A stretch of DNA of 64,000 nt from contig RHPI01002264.1 of NCBI GenBank assembly GCA_009103225.1, positions 204,576-268,575 of the forward strand. The letters are read 5' to 3'. Each line of letters begins with the position of its first letter. The first letter of the stretch is position 1. Origin of the DNA: Chlorokybus atmophyticus (Eukaryota > Streptophyta > Chlorokybophyceae > Chlorokybales > Chlorokybaceae). This document shows positions 50,351 to 62,406 of the stretch, in pieces. Position numbers and translations under genes: made by a program. Below the pieces are notes generated by a model that was not told the DNA's origin, did no database searches, and saw nothing but the letters and a program-made list of their open reading frames with translations.

Positions 50351-50819
50351 GTGACCCCGTTACCAGAAGGTCAACCACTTGGTATGTCTTCAAGCTGAAT
50401 GGTGGAGTGATTAGCTGGAAAAGCAAGCTGCAACTAACAGCGGCAACATCCACCAAAGCAGAGTATATGGCATTTGCGGGTGCAGGAAAAGAGGCATTGT
50501 AGCTAAAGAAGCTGCTAGGAAACCTCGGCATCCATGTGGAAGCGTGGAGATGTACTATGACAACCAAGAAGCAATAAAGCTGCGGAAGAATTCCATCCTC
50601 TCGGCCTAGAGCAAGCACATTAATGTGCACCATCACTTTGTAAGAGACAAAGTGACGAGAAAGGCGATCGAGGTTGCCTACTGTAGTCCAGAAAAGATGT
50701 TGGCAGACTTCATGAGCCAAGGCACTGCATGTGAAGTTCAAGACATGTTGTGAAGGACTATGTATCTGGGCAGCTAAGATGAAGACATTGAAGTTAAGAC
50801 CGGTGAGGACCCTCTGCGC

Positions 50820-53800
50820 ATGTACATGCACCTGACTCACCTGCTGAGAGACGGGAACTATTGCATTATCAGCGACGAAGTTGCTGCTTTCCTAACTGTC
50901 AGCCAGTTGGAACACCCGCAAAGTGACTGCATAAGCCTGATCGTGAACAACACGCCGCTACACAGCTACTCTCTGCCTTTGGCTTTTAAGGTGGCATTTG
51001 CGCTGTACGAATGGCGTGTGTGGGAGGAAGGCCATCCTGGACAAAAACAACATCAGTTCACGCGCACCTGCTCTCGCGCTTAAGTCAAATTAAAAAGACT
51101 GGACTCGTAGCAATCCTGACCACGTCACAGGCGCACCAAAGACAGCTCAAGCTGCACTCCCTGCTCCTGTTTTGTGCCATTGCTGCGGGCGCCACGAATT
51201 TTAATAAAAGGAGTATATGGTCGACTACGACACCATGATGTGTGACCACTGCCAGAAGACGGGACATCTAGAGGCGGTGTGTTACGCCAAGCACCTTGAC
51301 TTGAGGCTAGCCGGTGGCTACACTACAACGGCATCAACAACAACAACACTAGCAACATCACTGGCCCGCACCAAGACAATGCCAATGGCTATCGTGGGAC
51401 GGCCTCTCACAACACACAAAAAAAAAAAATGGGTGGGCACGCGCCGCTGGTGCCGCACAAAAGGCACCAACTATAGAAACACCTGAGGTAGTGGCAGCTC
51501 TCATCGCATGGGTGGACGAGCTCATTGCTCAATTGGGAAGGCAAGACGATGACTATAAGGCCTGCTACCTTGTCTTTTGTCACGCTGGCATGGCAACCAA
51601 GTGTAATCAGGACTCACCCTCACCGCCACGGGAACGCTCACCGCGTGGACAAGAGGCACAACGTCTCACACTTGCAGCCGCAAAGCAGGCTTCAGTTACG
51701 GCATCATACACCCGGAGCAGGCAGCGGAGGCTTCCACGCCGACCGCACAAGATGCACCCAGACCGTTTTGTGGAGGCCGCGCACAACAACGGGCACTTAC
51801 ATGGGCTGCTATTGCTGCCGCCGCCCGACAGGACACCGCTGCTGTCGAAGCAGCGCAAATAGCACCACCGGGGCCGCCTCCGCCGCTGACACAAATCACT
51901 CCAGCTGCACATCTGGCAGCTGCGGGTCTTAATACTGACGTCGCCGCTCGCGAAGCTCCAAAGAATGAGATCCTCGACGGCATTGGCCCCATACCACAAG
52001 AGTGCCATGAGCTGCCGCATCGGCATCACAGCTTGCAAGTGGCGCCACTGGCCTTTACCATGTTCTGGGGGCTATGTAAACGCGAAACGCTCGCACCGCC
52101 CCTCCACCATACCAAGCCAAAATCTCGGGACAGGACCCCTCTCCGCTTGGCCCGCTGAACACGAACGATACTATGCGCATCTCGGCCGTTGCCGCGCTCT
52201 TTGACAACGTCAAACTTCGGACCCTGACACGGTCCAATTTCACCATGCGTTTTGTGGCCTTAGCCCAAGTACACACATGGGCAGTGGTGCAGCGACCGGG
52301 CCAATAGCAGGGGCCACCTGCCATGCATCCCCCTGCACCAGCAAGGACACCTCTCGAAGCTGCACATGAGGCCTCACAAAGCCGCGAGTAATTGCGACTG
52401 TTGCTAATATGGCCACCACAGCAGCGCTGTCCTGGGCTGGGCTACCTGACATCAGAAGGATACCATCATCACTTGGGCGCGGGCCTGGCAGAGGACCAGC
52501 GCATCTGCATACAGGGAATGCAGGACCTGAACCTCAACACCGGCTTCATCACACGGCGTCTCCGCGACCTGCTGAGACGCCATCCTATGAGTCGAGTACA
52601 AGAACAAGTCTTAAATTGGATGGTGCACAACCACCCCGCCGTGCCCATATCGGCATTTGCTACTCAGCGGGAATGGTTGAGTGCCTTCCAACGGTCTATG
52701 ATGCAAGCCTTCCACAAGGAAGGGGGCCGCGCGCTGATCAACTCCACCAACGTAGCTGATGTTCTCCCTTGGATGCCAGCAGCTGAAGCAACCAAACAGC
52801 ATGACCGCATTCGCATCTTCTACGATGCGAATGCGGCATGTTCTTCAGCATCGGGAACCAACTACCACCCTTCCCACAAGCGCTAGGACAGTAGTGGAGA
52901 GGGGAATCATGCGTGGTCATTGGGATCGCCATGTTGCAGAGATACTGCGCGTACCCACTCTCACCCACACCCTCAGGCGCAAGCTGATCACGACCCTTTA
53001 TTTGCTGCCAATGCCCCGTGTGGATGAATGCAATGACCTCGATCACAAGCCCTCGGCCACATGGGAAACCACGCTAGGCACGGAGGCAGTACAGGCAGGG
53101 CGGTGCTTTCTATTCGAAACATTCCGGCCGAGCAACTTCTTGCAGCATCCCAACGATGAACCAGGGCCAATAACGTAAACACCGGGCTACAAAACTTCTA
53201 CCGCCACGCCTAGAACCATCGCGACTCGAGACTCATGTGTGCGCCTGAACCTTCTCCATTGAGGTCCGCGCCTGGACTTCTCTCAACTAGAACCTTCTCG
53301 CGCCTATTCCTATCCATAGGGCAAGCTGATTGGATACAAAAATACCTTCAACAGAAGGCTCGCGCCGCCTTCTTCAACCTAGTCCCAATGCCCACGAGCA
53401 ACCTGCGCATCGCTCGACACCGCGACACATTTCGCTACGAACGCGTCCGCAGCGGCTTCTATTCATCCATCCATCGCGTCATCCACATAGTCCTGAAAGT
53501 ATATCCCCTCCGGAGTCTTTAACCTCCTTGGCAACAACGGCAAGCGTTCCAAGGACAACATCACCAATTGCACGCTCTGTCACCTTCCACAAGGCAGGCT
53601 TTAACATAATCCGTCATCCACGCCCCCTCCGCAGCAAAGGATGTGAGCCGTGCGGCAGTGCTGATGACGACTCCCTCATAATGCTGTGCGACAAATGCAA
53701 CAACGGCATGCACTGCTACCTGCCTAGACCCTCCTTTTTCAAAGGTCCCCTTCGAAGCCTATTGATGCGACGACGGCCGCACCCACGAACCACCAAACTC

Positions 53801-53830
53801 CCAATCAGAGTGAGGCCTGTTGCAGGGACT
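50820..53830 (+). mobile_element. Unclassified retroelement-like block with CCHC knuckle and PHD-like finger
   Basis: A series of interrupted plus-strand frames lies just after the copia remnant. A CCHC knuckle CDHCQKTGHLEAVCYAKH is at about 51239-51295. Gln/Ala/Pro-rich segments follow. At 52440-52886 is a helical stretch (LNTGFITRRLRDLLRRHP, SAFATQREWLSAFQRSMMQ), continued by RHVAEILRVPTLTHTLRRKL (about 52925-53178). At about 53640-53740 is a PHD-type finger CEPCGSADDDSLIMLCDKC plus NNGMHCYLPRPSF, in which the H..C spacing is off by one. No reverse transcriptase, integrase or transposase motif is recognised. A gag plus finger region of a truncated or non-autonomous retroelement is the likeliest reading. 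Confidence 0.4.
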
Positions 53831-54229
53831 TCCATAGGCCTTAAGGGGGGGGGGGGGGCTTGTTGACTTGCAGCTATCCGTCGCTGAGTATCATGACTCC
53901 CCGCGTGCTACCGCATCCATGTCATCATAGTCACCCTTTCCACTGCACACTTCCAGCCACGGGGTACTCTTTTGCCTTTACCCATGACTACAGCAGCACG
54001 TAGACCATCGCTACACTGCTTCCAAAGCCACGGCATCGTTTCTTGAATGCTGTTCGAGACAGTTCAGCGCTCGACCCCGGGCAACCCGACACTGTGCGTG
54101 CGAGTGTCCGTGTGCACATGTGTGGATACATGCGTATGCGTGTGGCATTGCTGCAGTTGTGAGTGAGTAACGCTTTGCACGCGTTGCCTCATGCTGCAAG
54201 GGCGCATGTATCGGTTGGAAGGCAACTAC

Positions 54230-55320
54230 CTGAAGCCGTCCACCCGGACTGTGCAGTTGTCGACAATGTTACGACACTAGCCACCTGAACGACCATGAGA
54301 AAGTGAACAGATGTCATAACAACCGCTGAAATTCGCAAGCATGCAATGCAACGGTACACAAGGTCTGATTATCACACACGCCCACGCCCACGCACATTGT
54401 GGTCGTACTCGATCAGGGCGTTGGAGAAGCCGATACAAGGGATGTTTTGGCTGCCGCCGCAGATCACGACGACATTACGACGTCGGCAAAACCCGCAAAT
54501 CTTCGAACCATAGCGATAATACTGCAAGGTCTCCGCCCCAACTCAGCCCGTCGGCAAGCGCGATGGTGATGCTGCCGCTACCATCATATGCCGTCATGAA
54601 CTATCGGGTGGGACGAGCAAGTTGGGATGCGTTGTGTGGTGTGGTGTGGTTGTGTTGTAATTGTGGTATGTATGTAGGTATGTATGTACCTGCTCCTCGC
54701 TGAGGCGGAAGCCCTTGCTGTTGAGGTCGCTTACGCACAGGGTGCCATACCAATAGGCGGCAGGGGCTGCAACGTCGTAACTGTGGAATGTGGGATGTGT
54801 GGGTGTGTGTGGGTGAGCATGTGGGCGTGCTTGTGCCTGTGCCTGTATCTGTGCGTGTGCATGCGCATGCATGGGGATGTGCGTGTGGCATTGCTATAGT
54901 TGTGTGTGGCGCTGTGCACATAAGCTGTGTCATGCTGCATGGACAGGTTGCATCTGTGGCAGATGCAGTGCACCGAACACACCGGGAGGCAAGTACCTGA
55001 AGCTTTCCACGCAAAATGTGCAGTCATTGACGATAGTGAACACACCAGCCACCTAAATGACCGCACGAGAGTTGAACATGTTACACTCAATGCGTTAATG
55101 TACACATGCGTATGTCAACTCTGTTGTACAGTAGATGTTACCCTGAAATAGTAGCAACATGCATGCAATGCAACGCCATACAACATACAGTGATAATAAC
55201 ACGCAGACACGCACGCACATCGTGGTCATATCTGGTCGGGGCGACGGAGAAGCCCGCGTAAAGGCTGTTCTGGCTGCCATTGCAGGCCGCTAACGTCGGC
55301 ACGGGCATGAGCGATGACAC
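54230..55320 (-). pseudogene. End of DM13 unit 0, DM13 unit 1 (A1, B1, C1) and exon A2
   Basis: Unit 0 end: LAACNGSQNSLYAGFSVAPT plus RYDHD (about 55219-55320), GT donor. A1 54997-55052 (AGVFTIVNDCTFCVESF). B1 54690-54780 (YDVAAPAAYWYGTLCVSDL and NSKGFRLSEEQ, AG and GT borders intact). C1 54396-54600 (FMTAYDGSGSITIALADGLS, GGDLAVLSLWFEDL), which then slips frame twice before GFSNALIEYDHN. A2 54230-54284 (VDNCTVRVDGF, one base shorter than the other A exons). Exon lengths are conserved between units (A 55-56, B 90-91, C 205-210 nt), showing that whole A-B-C triplets were duplicated. Confidence 0.75.
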
Positions 55321-55486
55321 CACCGCCATCATTGTTAACAAGGTTGCGCTTCATGGCAGCCTCGCCCACGCCTTCATCATGGCAATCAATTGGTGCCCAG
55401 CTTACAAATGCGCAGCCTGTAGAATTGTACTCCACTTATGGTGTACTACCACCACCTCCACCAACGCCACCGGCTATGCAAAGGCC

Positions 55487-55569
55487 ACGTTGAGCCCTTC
55501 CTCAAGTACCTGCAAGTGCAGCGTACACAAAAGGTTGCACTTGCAGGTACATGAGGAAGGGCTCAACGT
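55487..55569. repeat. Long near-perfect hairpin (34-bp arms, one mismatch)
   Basis: The left arm 55487-55520 and right arm 55536-55569 are complementary at 33 of 34 positions (core GAGCCCTTCCTCA.GTACCTG), with a 15-nt loop. It lies about 60 bp 5' (on the minus strand) of the last recognised DM13 sequence. It could be a precursor-microRNA-like foldback or a tiny transposon relic. Confidence 0.8.
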
Positions 55570-55629
55570 ACTATACAATGCACCGAACGCACAACGCACG
55601 TGCCGTACATGTATGTCCTCAACCTGAAA

Positions 55630-58600
55630 GGCTCTTCCTTAAGTACAATATAAGCAATAGTTTCAACAAGTTTTAACAAGTCCGAAGGGCAACCCGCACA
55701 CCTATACACACTGTTTCATTGGTCTTGCTGGTGCTTCATCTAGTGGCGAAGCTGTTCTAATCTTTCGTCAATCAAACATCGCTTTAAGCTTAATTGCGAA
55801 GTAAGCTTACACATGCAACCTCCGTCACATGTGCTTACAAGCTCAATGCTGCAGCAAGTTTTTATATATGGCAAGCTTCTGGACTAAGTCCTTGTCGATG
55901 CTGCTCCACCTCAAGTACAATGCATTGCATACCGCACGTGCATTGTGTAGATACACCTAGGCGGTAAAGTCTACCCCTATTACAAGAATTACATTTATCC
56001 TTAGATTTGTATTCCACTAACGGGGTTATTCTCTTTACGCTTACATGAATATATACTTCGTCACCATTATAAGAAACATTTGTTCTATTATTGTGGGCAT
56101 TGACCAATAACCCCAAGCCACGTCGTCATATGCTGACGTGGAACATAAGAAAATCAAATGCACTCTTATTATAAATCATATTGTGAGTGACTTTTATCGT
56201 TTAAAGACATGTTTATGTTAATAACAATAGGCTATTAATGCTGTTAACGAGGTATTCCCTTGTTACAAGACTAAGACCACTTAAAGTTTCTTGCCCTTTC
56301 TTTCTTGTTTGTATAATGTATAAGACTGTAACAGTCAAGGCCAAATTCTGTGATTTTCATGGCCGTTTTAGGCCTTATTTGTAACGTACATGTTTTTAAT
56401 GACTTGTGGCGGATATCGGCGAGTTATGAGTCTGCCGCGGATATCGACCGGGGCCCCAAGACCAGTCCGGAAGGTGCCAGAAAACGGAGGGCCAGTCGAG
56501 AAGGGCTCGACCAGATTTCTGGAAGGGCCTGGCGCCAAGTAGTATAACTTGACCATATGAGCAGCAAATTAGGAGATCTTTGGTGCGTTGGAAAGGTCTA
56601 GAAGTGTACTACAAAATTCTGCAAGAATATCTTAGCTTCTAGTTCCGTCTAGCGCTAGAATCGTCTAGACAGTAGCATGTGCAGACTGGTAGGTATAAAA
56701 GTGACATTCTACAATTTGCAATACAACCTTTAGCTCCCTAGTTTCTGGTGTGCAAGCTTGGTGGTGGTTAGCATAGGTTGCTAGCGTGTGTCCACTGGTG
56801 TGTGCTTGCTTGTGTGACGATCCAAGGCGCTACACGAGTCGGTGTGTAGCTTCGAGCGCATGTGCGTGCGTACGCGAGTGGCGGGGCGCGCGTGTGTGCT
56901 TGGCAGAGGGGGCAAGGTTCCGGTGTGAATACCGTGTCTTGGTGAGAGGGTTGTTGATTGGACCAACTCACAGGTGACAAGGCACGAGCACCGTCACAAA
57001 GACCATTCATTAACCGATGCTATTTGCTTGTAAAACAATTGGTCTTTGGTAAAGCTGTGATCGAACGGGGTCATTCTCTTAAATCGAAGTCTTATAACGG
57101 AGGTAAATTTTACATTTAAGGCCCTACCAAAGAGCACTTTGTGTACTCATGTACGTTACACGCATGCGTGAGGAAGGCAGGGGTGGCAGTGGTAGGGTAA
57201 AGGGCACATTCATGGTCTTTACACCCACTTGATAGGACTTTGTTGTCGACCTTTCGTATGTATATATTTCTTATGGCCCTTTATATTGGAAGTGCAAAAC
57301 TGATTTCTATTTGGGTTTTAGCACTAGTCACATAACAAGCGAGTTACAGCCTCTACCTTTGGGTAGGCTATCGAAAGTTGCAATGATGGCAGCTCACCTC
57401 ATAAAATCATAAATCGCATTATCGTAACATGATTTTTTCACGCGAGTATTTTATCGAATGATAATGTTTATAGACGACGTGACGCACTTATGCATGAGAC
57501 AATTTATGCAATCATAAAACCCAGTTTATTCCATAAAAACCTGGTTTACTTGCAGTCTTAATGAAATAGTGTGCGCGCGTTGCACTGTGCCAAATTGGGT
57601 ATTACCAATATTTCGATGTCATCGGCTAGCGAGTTTACGACTTTCGTCATACGCATGTGCCGTAGAGTTAGGGCCCATTTATAATTGACTGCGCTTCAAC
57701 CCATTTTAATGATGGAGCACAGTGTAGAAGGCTGTACAACGTGTCGAAGGCTTAAAAGCTTGGAGCGCATGCATGGCGCACATGCGTGGCCGAAACAAGT
57801 TGTTTAAACCAAGATATTGCTCACCTGGTCTAATGAATATAAAACGATAAGAACGATAAGAGTGAAGCAGTTTTGCGTCGCTTGCGTCGCTGCAGTGAAC
57901 TATCCTTAAACGGAAAGTTAAGTGGAATAAATACAATAAGTCCAACAATGGTGTCCGCAATGGTTGTTTGCATTTGCGCGTGAGTAGCCCAACAAACATA
58001 CAATCTTGCATACGCAATTGCTTCTTGCTCATGTGCGCGTATGTGCGCGTGACTTTAACTACTACAGTAAGTAAGCGCACTGCGTAATGCACATCACAAA
58101 TTTTCGTTGAACCCATGTGAGGGCGGCTACACAACAGCAAGCGACATGTGAGGATGTATGTTGAGCTAATGTTAATGCCAATATTGCTCAAGGGTAAGCC
58201 ATTAGCAAAAGCTAACCATGATTGCCACATTGTGCGAGCAGAATAGCACAAGATTCTGCAAGAATATCTTAGCTTCTAGCCAACATTGCTCAATTGCAAC
58301 TGTCACCCTTTGGCGGAGTGGTAGTGGTTTTTATGGCATGTCAGCAATCCACTCCTCGTGAGAGTATTGTCCTCTGCCCCCGCCGCATATCAAGCTCTGA
58401 AGTTTGCATCATGTTGGTCGCATTTGGGTCACCCAATAATTAACCTATTATAATAGGGATCATAAAACACGTGATAGCACAATAAAATGACCGACTTTCG
58501 CGTGCTGCCACATAGGTCTCCGCGCATGTTTGTAGAATTTCAACACCAATTGGTATGTGCGAATGATTGTATATACGACACACACAGAGTATACGGTCTC

Positions 58601-59200
58601 AATTTCATGCATGATAGGCCATGTGCGAGACTGCTCGGGTCGGACTCGTCCCCGCAATTGCGATCACACATATTAGCAACCCACTCCACACTCCCGCAAC
58701 ACTTTCAATAGAAGTATGGAAGACATAGTCAAAGCCGCTGACACACAATAGGGAATGGAATTGGGTAGAATGTGTACCAAAAGGAGGGTATGCTGCTGTA
58801 CCAGCATGCATGGTGTAAAGCATACAGCACTTGCAGCCAGCCGCCACTCCTATCATTAAGCCACCTCCGGACTGCGGCTCACTACCACGTGCACGTCAAA
58901 ACTACCTGCCCCATCATGCATGCATGCATGGTCAGGTTGATCACTACGGTCATCATGGAGGCTGCTCAATGCGTGTTGTACGATGCACAGTGTGAAATTG
59001 TGTACTATGATATCACCGCAAATAGCAAGTTGAGTGGGTTTGTTACTACATGCCATATGTTAGTGCAGTGTCTGAAGAAGCATGCAGTAATATTCCTTCC
59101 AGCGATTGAGTGCACAGTCAGATGCGTAAAGCATGCCTCACAACAATAGCGACATGCACATCTTGCAGCATGTGTAGTAGCTGTGCGCACACGCAATCCT
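55630..59200. other. Intergenic region, no gene recognised
   Basis: Largely AT-rich between 55.6 and 58.8 kb. The word TTCTGCAAGAATATCTTAGC occurs at about 56618 and again at 58255, suggesting two relics of one dispersed repeat. The sequence around 56.34-56.76 kb (CGTTGGAAAGGTCTAGAAG and nearby) has the look of plant LTR or leader sequence, but no paired copy was found in the window. Confidence 0.4.
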
Positions 59201-59213
59201 GAATGAACGACGA

Positions 59214-59868
59214 ATGTTCCACATCACGACACGACAGGTTGCAAAAGCCGCTTGTGCTGACAACGCAGGCTGCGGTGTCAGCAGGGCTGGGGTTGGGGTG
59301 AACTACCATGGATGCAAACCAATGAACCCAGCACCAGGCAATGCAACAGACTACGTACGGGCACGGCGGCACCTTGCCCAAACAACAACAACAACAACAA
59401 CAACAACGACAAGGCAGCAGTCATACCCTGCCGTTGCGCTACCAAGCCAGCAGGAGCATGCATCAGGTCAAGGGGTCATCGGCATGGAAGGAGAGCAGCA
59501 AGCAACGAGCACCCGCAAGCGTAGTAAGCCAGGGTCGCCATCGCCGCCGCCGCCGCCGCCGCCGCCGCTCCATCGCCACAGATAGTGACCGCTGTGGTCT
59601 GCCGGCTCGCTAAGTGCTCGGGATGGCCGGAGGTGGCGGAGGTGGTGAGCGGCGACGCCTGGATGGTCAGGGGGAGGTTGCTGCTGCTGGTGAGCGTGGA
59701 GGAGAAGGAGGAGAACCTGATGCGAGCCGACCGCCGCCTCCCCGGTCTCAGACAGCTTCTTCTTCGTCGGGCTGGCCGACTGCCAACAACAGAACCACCA
59801 GCAGCAGCAGCCTGGCTCAGGAGTGGCGCTACGCCATGCGCGCTTACGCCCACATGCAGGTGAAGTAG
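59214..59868 (+). other. GC-rich low-complexity segment, possibly coding
   Basis: Plus-strand frames here contain a (CAA)n-derived poly-Gln/Asn/Thr run (59385-59408), TSTRKRSKPGSPS followed by a CCG-encoded poly-Pro, and then KCSGWPEVAEVVSGDAWM with a charged stretch VEEKEENLMRADRRL. The trinucleotide repeats resemble those in the true formin exon, which makes an exon plausible. No domain is recognised, and the best frame changes at about 59585. Confidence 0.25.
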
Positions 59869-62086
59869 TAGTAAAAGTGCGTATAGATAGAGGTATTCAG
59901 TGTCATGCCCACCAGAGCAAACTACCTACCACCTACTCGAGTGTTGGCTTGCCCATTCGGTCCTGGTTGCTTGTGTGCTTCTTCATTGCCTGCTCGCGCG
60001 TCCTTGTCTCCGTACGGTGCAGCTTATATTATACTACTTGATTAGTACGGCCAGCTTGCTACGGCGCTAGCTCAAGCAGTACGCAGTTGCGATAAGCGCA
60101 ATAGCAAAGAAGATGCATGCCAACATGTAAGCGACCACCGGTTGCTTGCAGGCTTCCTACCCGTGGATTGCAACTTGCAATTGATTCTTTGCGCGCTTGC
60201 TTTCATAGAACGCAACTACTTGCCAGTGTGAACGGGCGTGCCAGTCGCAACTGTTTGGTATGTCATAATCTGTGAATATGCACCTACGGCAAGCATACGT
60301 GCGTTTATGAGGCTGTTATTCTACGCAGCTGTACTTTGCTGGTGGTGAGCTCCGCATGCTAGTATGCTTCACTAACACTGCAGAGTGCTCCACTGCTGCT
60401 AATCGTACTCGACATCAGCACGCTGCTTGACCTTTTAACTGGGTTGGTATTTATATATATATCTGGTGTGTTGCTGATGGCTGCGCATCGGACCGCAGAG
60501 CTATGCATGGGGCGGTTTCTTGGGAGTTGGTGCCGCCTGCTATCTCATAGGCATATACTTTAGAGGGGAGCCATTTGGCTGGCCACTTGTTCAAAGGGAG
60601 ACCAATAACACCAAGCGCACCGACTGAAGGTGGCCATATCATGTGTATGTCTGTGCATACTTTACATGTGCATATTCGCAAAGTTGACACGCACGGTCAA
60701 GTAGGCAGTCCAGTCCATCAACAGTAATGGGGCACAGGACTATGTCCAATTCAAGAATTGGTGTGCACTTAGACATAGATGCTTGCTACGCTCAAGTAAG
60801 CACATTGATGGCACCTCCCCTGGCCTTCATGCAAATATCACTCTCAATATTGCTTGCAGGTGGCGCAAGTGCGCCTGAGCATTGATCCAGCTGAGCCCGT
60901 AGGTGGGTTGTTTGGTTGCCGCTCAGTGCGCATTGCTCTATCAGTGTTGTTGCAGGAAACGAAAGTTCACTACTTGTCATGTGTGTTGGCAGTGCAGCAG
61001 TAGCAGGCTCAATTGCACTCAACTACCCTGCTCGTGCCGCGTCATGCGGCACATGCGAGTGCAGGTAGTTTAGGAAGTACGTTGGTAGTGTTGTGCGTTG
61101 CTGTTGTGTGTGCGGACCTCTCTGCTGTCAACAGCTGTTGACGCTTTTTGGGTCCATGAAGTGTTGTTGTGGTGCTCACTCAAACACGACGATTTGTTGC
61201 AGGAAGCGCTGGAAAAGGTGCTGGTTGGGTGGTGTGGAGTTTGGTTCGTTTTCTGATAGGTTGATTTGCGATCACTAGTATTGCCCGCACCTGAGAGCCG
61301 TCATAGATGGAGAGCCAGGCACAACAGAGCGAGAGCAGGGGACGGTTTACTGGAAAGATATCGTTGGGTGCGTCCTTGTCCGCTGTTTTGTCAAGCACTG
61401 AGCAACAGTACTGCTTGGTTTAGTAGGGCAAGCGCATCTGCTACCAACTGGTTGGATTAACCAGCAGTGAGTCCATTGCACAGAGCTTGATAATTCTCCA
61501 TACGTGTGCTCGTCCATGTGTGCACCTCCTGTTGGGTAATCATGCCGTTTGTAGGGCCAAGCAACCAACGCAAGTGTTTCAAGAAGTCCCGCTGCAAAGA
61601 CGCTGGAGTTTCCTTCCGACATGCACAGTCCCTTTTTTTCAGCAAAGAAGTAATTAAGCCCTGGTCTGGTAGCAACGGCATTGAGCGCTTATAGAAGATG
61701 ATGATTGTGGCAGTCAGCAATCATACACCTGTTGCTGTTGACTCGGTGAATGTCAGCGTTGCTCAGAAGTTGGGCGCGGCGGATGGCATGACCATCCCAT
61801 GGCTGTATCAACAGGACGCAGTGACCTTGCCGATGAGATTGTTTGCAAGTAAGAGATCTGGATGTGGCGGAGCATCAGCGGCTGTACGAGCAACTTACGC
61901 ACAATGCCGCGCCATCAGCAGGTGCGTTGCCAAAAGCACATGGCAAGTCCCCGAAAATGGAGCAACCTGCATTCAGTGGCATCGTTCTTTAGCACACCGC
62001 TGAAGATACTGGTGGTGTAGAGCTATTTTTTACGAATTCAAGTGTGATTTTGTGTGTGAGCGCGTGCCTAGTTGCACAAAGCACTT
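59869..62086. other. Intergenic region downstream of the kinase
   Basis: No recognised gene. Short open frames near 61.5-62.0 kb (for example LKHLRWLLGPTNGMITQQEV on the minus strand, FLKHLRW region) look faintly protein-like but match no family I know. A small (TA)n is near 60452. Confidence 0.35.
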
Positions 62087-62352
62087 CAGAGGTATGTTAG
62101 TAGATGAGTGCTTGTGCTTGTGCTTGTCAGGCACTTCAGATCGTCACATTATTGCTATCGAGCCATATGAACGGTGACTTGTTGTTGTTGACATGGTATG
62201 GTTGCTTTGTGACGTGAGCAAGTGTCAGAGGTATGATAGTAGATGAGTGCTACTTGACTCTTGTTACTTTAGATCGTCACATTACCACTATCAAGCCATA
62301 TCAACGTGACTTGTTGTTGTTGACATGGTGTTGCTTTGTAACGTGAGCAGGT
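62087..62352. repeat. Tandem duplication of a ~139-bp unit
   Basis: CAGAGGTATG.TAGTAGATGA recurs at 62087 and 62226. Both copies continue with AGATCGTCACATTA, ACTTGTTGTTGTTGACATGG and CGTGAGCA. It lies just downstream of the kinase stop codon. Confidence 0.8.
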
Positions 62353-62406
62353 GTCACATTGCAATTAACATATAGGGTTATGACTTGGTATGACCTGTAG
62401 GGAGAG

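Larger units (their letters stand above)
46915..50755 (+). mobile_element. Degenerate Ty1/copia retrotransposon
   Basis: The plus-strand order is that of copia. A gag starts at ATG 46915 (MEKITIKPQHEDNHSSWGEM, later GRARKLSIDLTSIGDSVLDD). The zinc knuckle KCFHRNQVGHRKSDC (about 47610-47660) has its second Cys changed to Arg. The GAG-pre-integrase LGHLDYDNLHRLV is at about 48150. Integrase core pieces are IVAFLNDFSKLSFMHYVKLK and APYSPQ.NGAAERLN. Reverse transcriptase has [13 protein letters not shown] (about 49490, two frames) and VYVDDIL (about 49626). RNase H has YCDADYA and ATSTKAEYMAFAGAGKEAL (to about 50500). There are dozens of stops and frame breaks. No LTR pair was found on either side, so the ends are approximate. 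The RNase H part carries a triplication and the integrase-RT linker a palindromic insertion. Confidence 0.85.
40358..55430 (-). pseudogene. DM13-DOMON-cytochrome b561 locus with repeated DM13 modules
   Basis: Minus-strand multi-exon locus for a membrane protein of the plant type 'cytochrome b561, DM13 and DOMON domain-containing' (Arabidopsis At5g54830 is the family reference). Such proteins are thought to pass electrons across a membrane from ascorbate through b561 haems to extracellular DOMON/DM13 domains. From 5' to 3' I read the end of one DM13 unit (about 55219-55320), three further DM13 units each spread over three exons, DOMON-like exons (43.1-41.1 kb) and the b561 exons (40829-40358, TAA). 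An intron of unit 2 contains about 10 kb of retroelement debris. Stops, single-base slips and damaged splice sites recur throughout, so the locus is probably decayed. The 5' end and any signal peptide were not found. Confidence 0.75.

Noticed and set aside
46400-51200. LTR pair for the copia element
   Set aside because: I compared the flanks 46.4-46.9 kb and 50.76-51.2 kb and saw no shared sequence, so the ends were left approximate and no LTR was annotated.
57706-58251. Open minus-strand frame of 181 codons
   Set aside because: Composition is that of AT-rich intergenic DNA, with no domain, no splice context and no codon pattern like the true exons nearby.
58308-58400. A-box-like GGCGGAGTGGTAG near 58.31 kb
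   Set aside because: No cloverleaf fits and no B-box follows.
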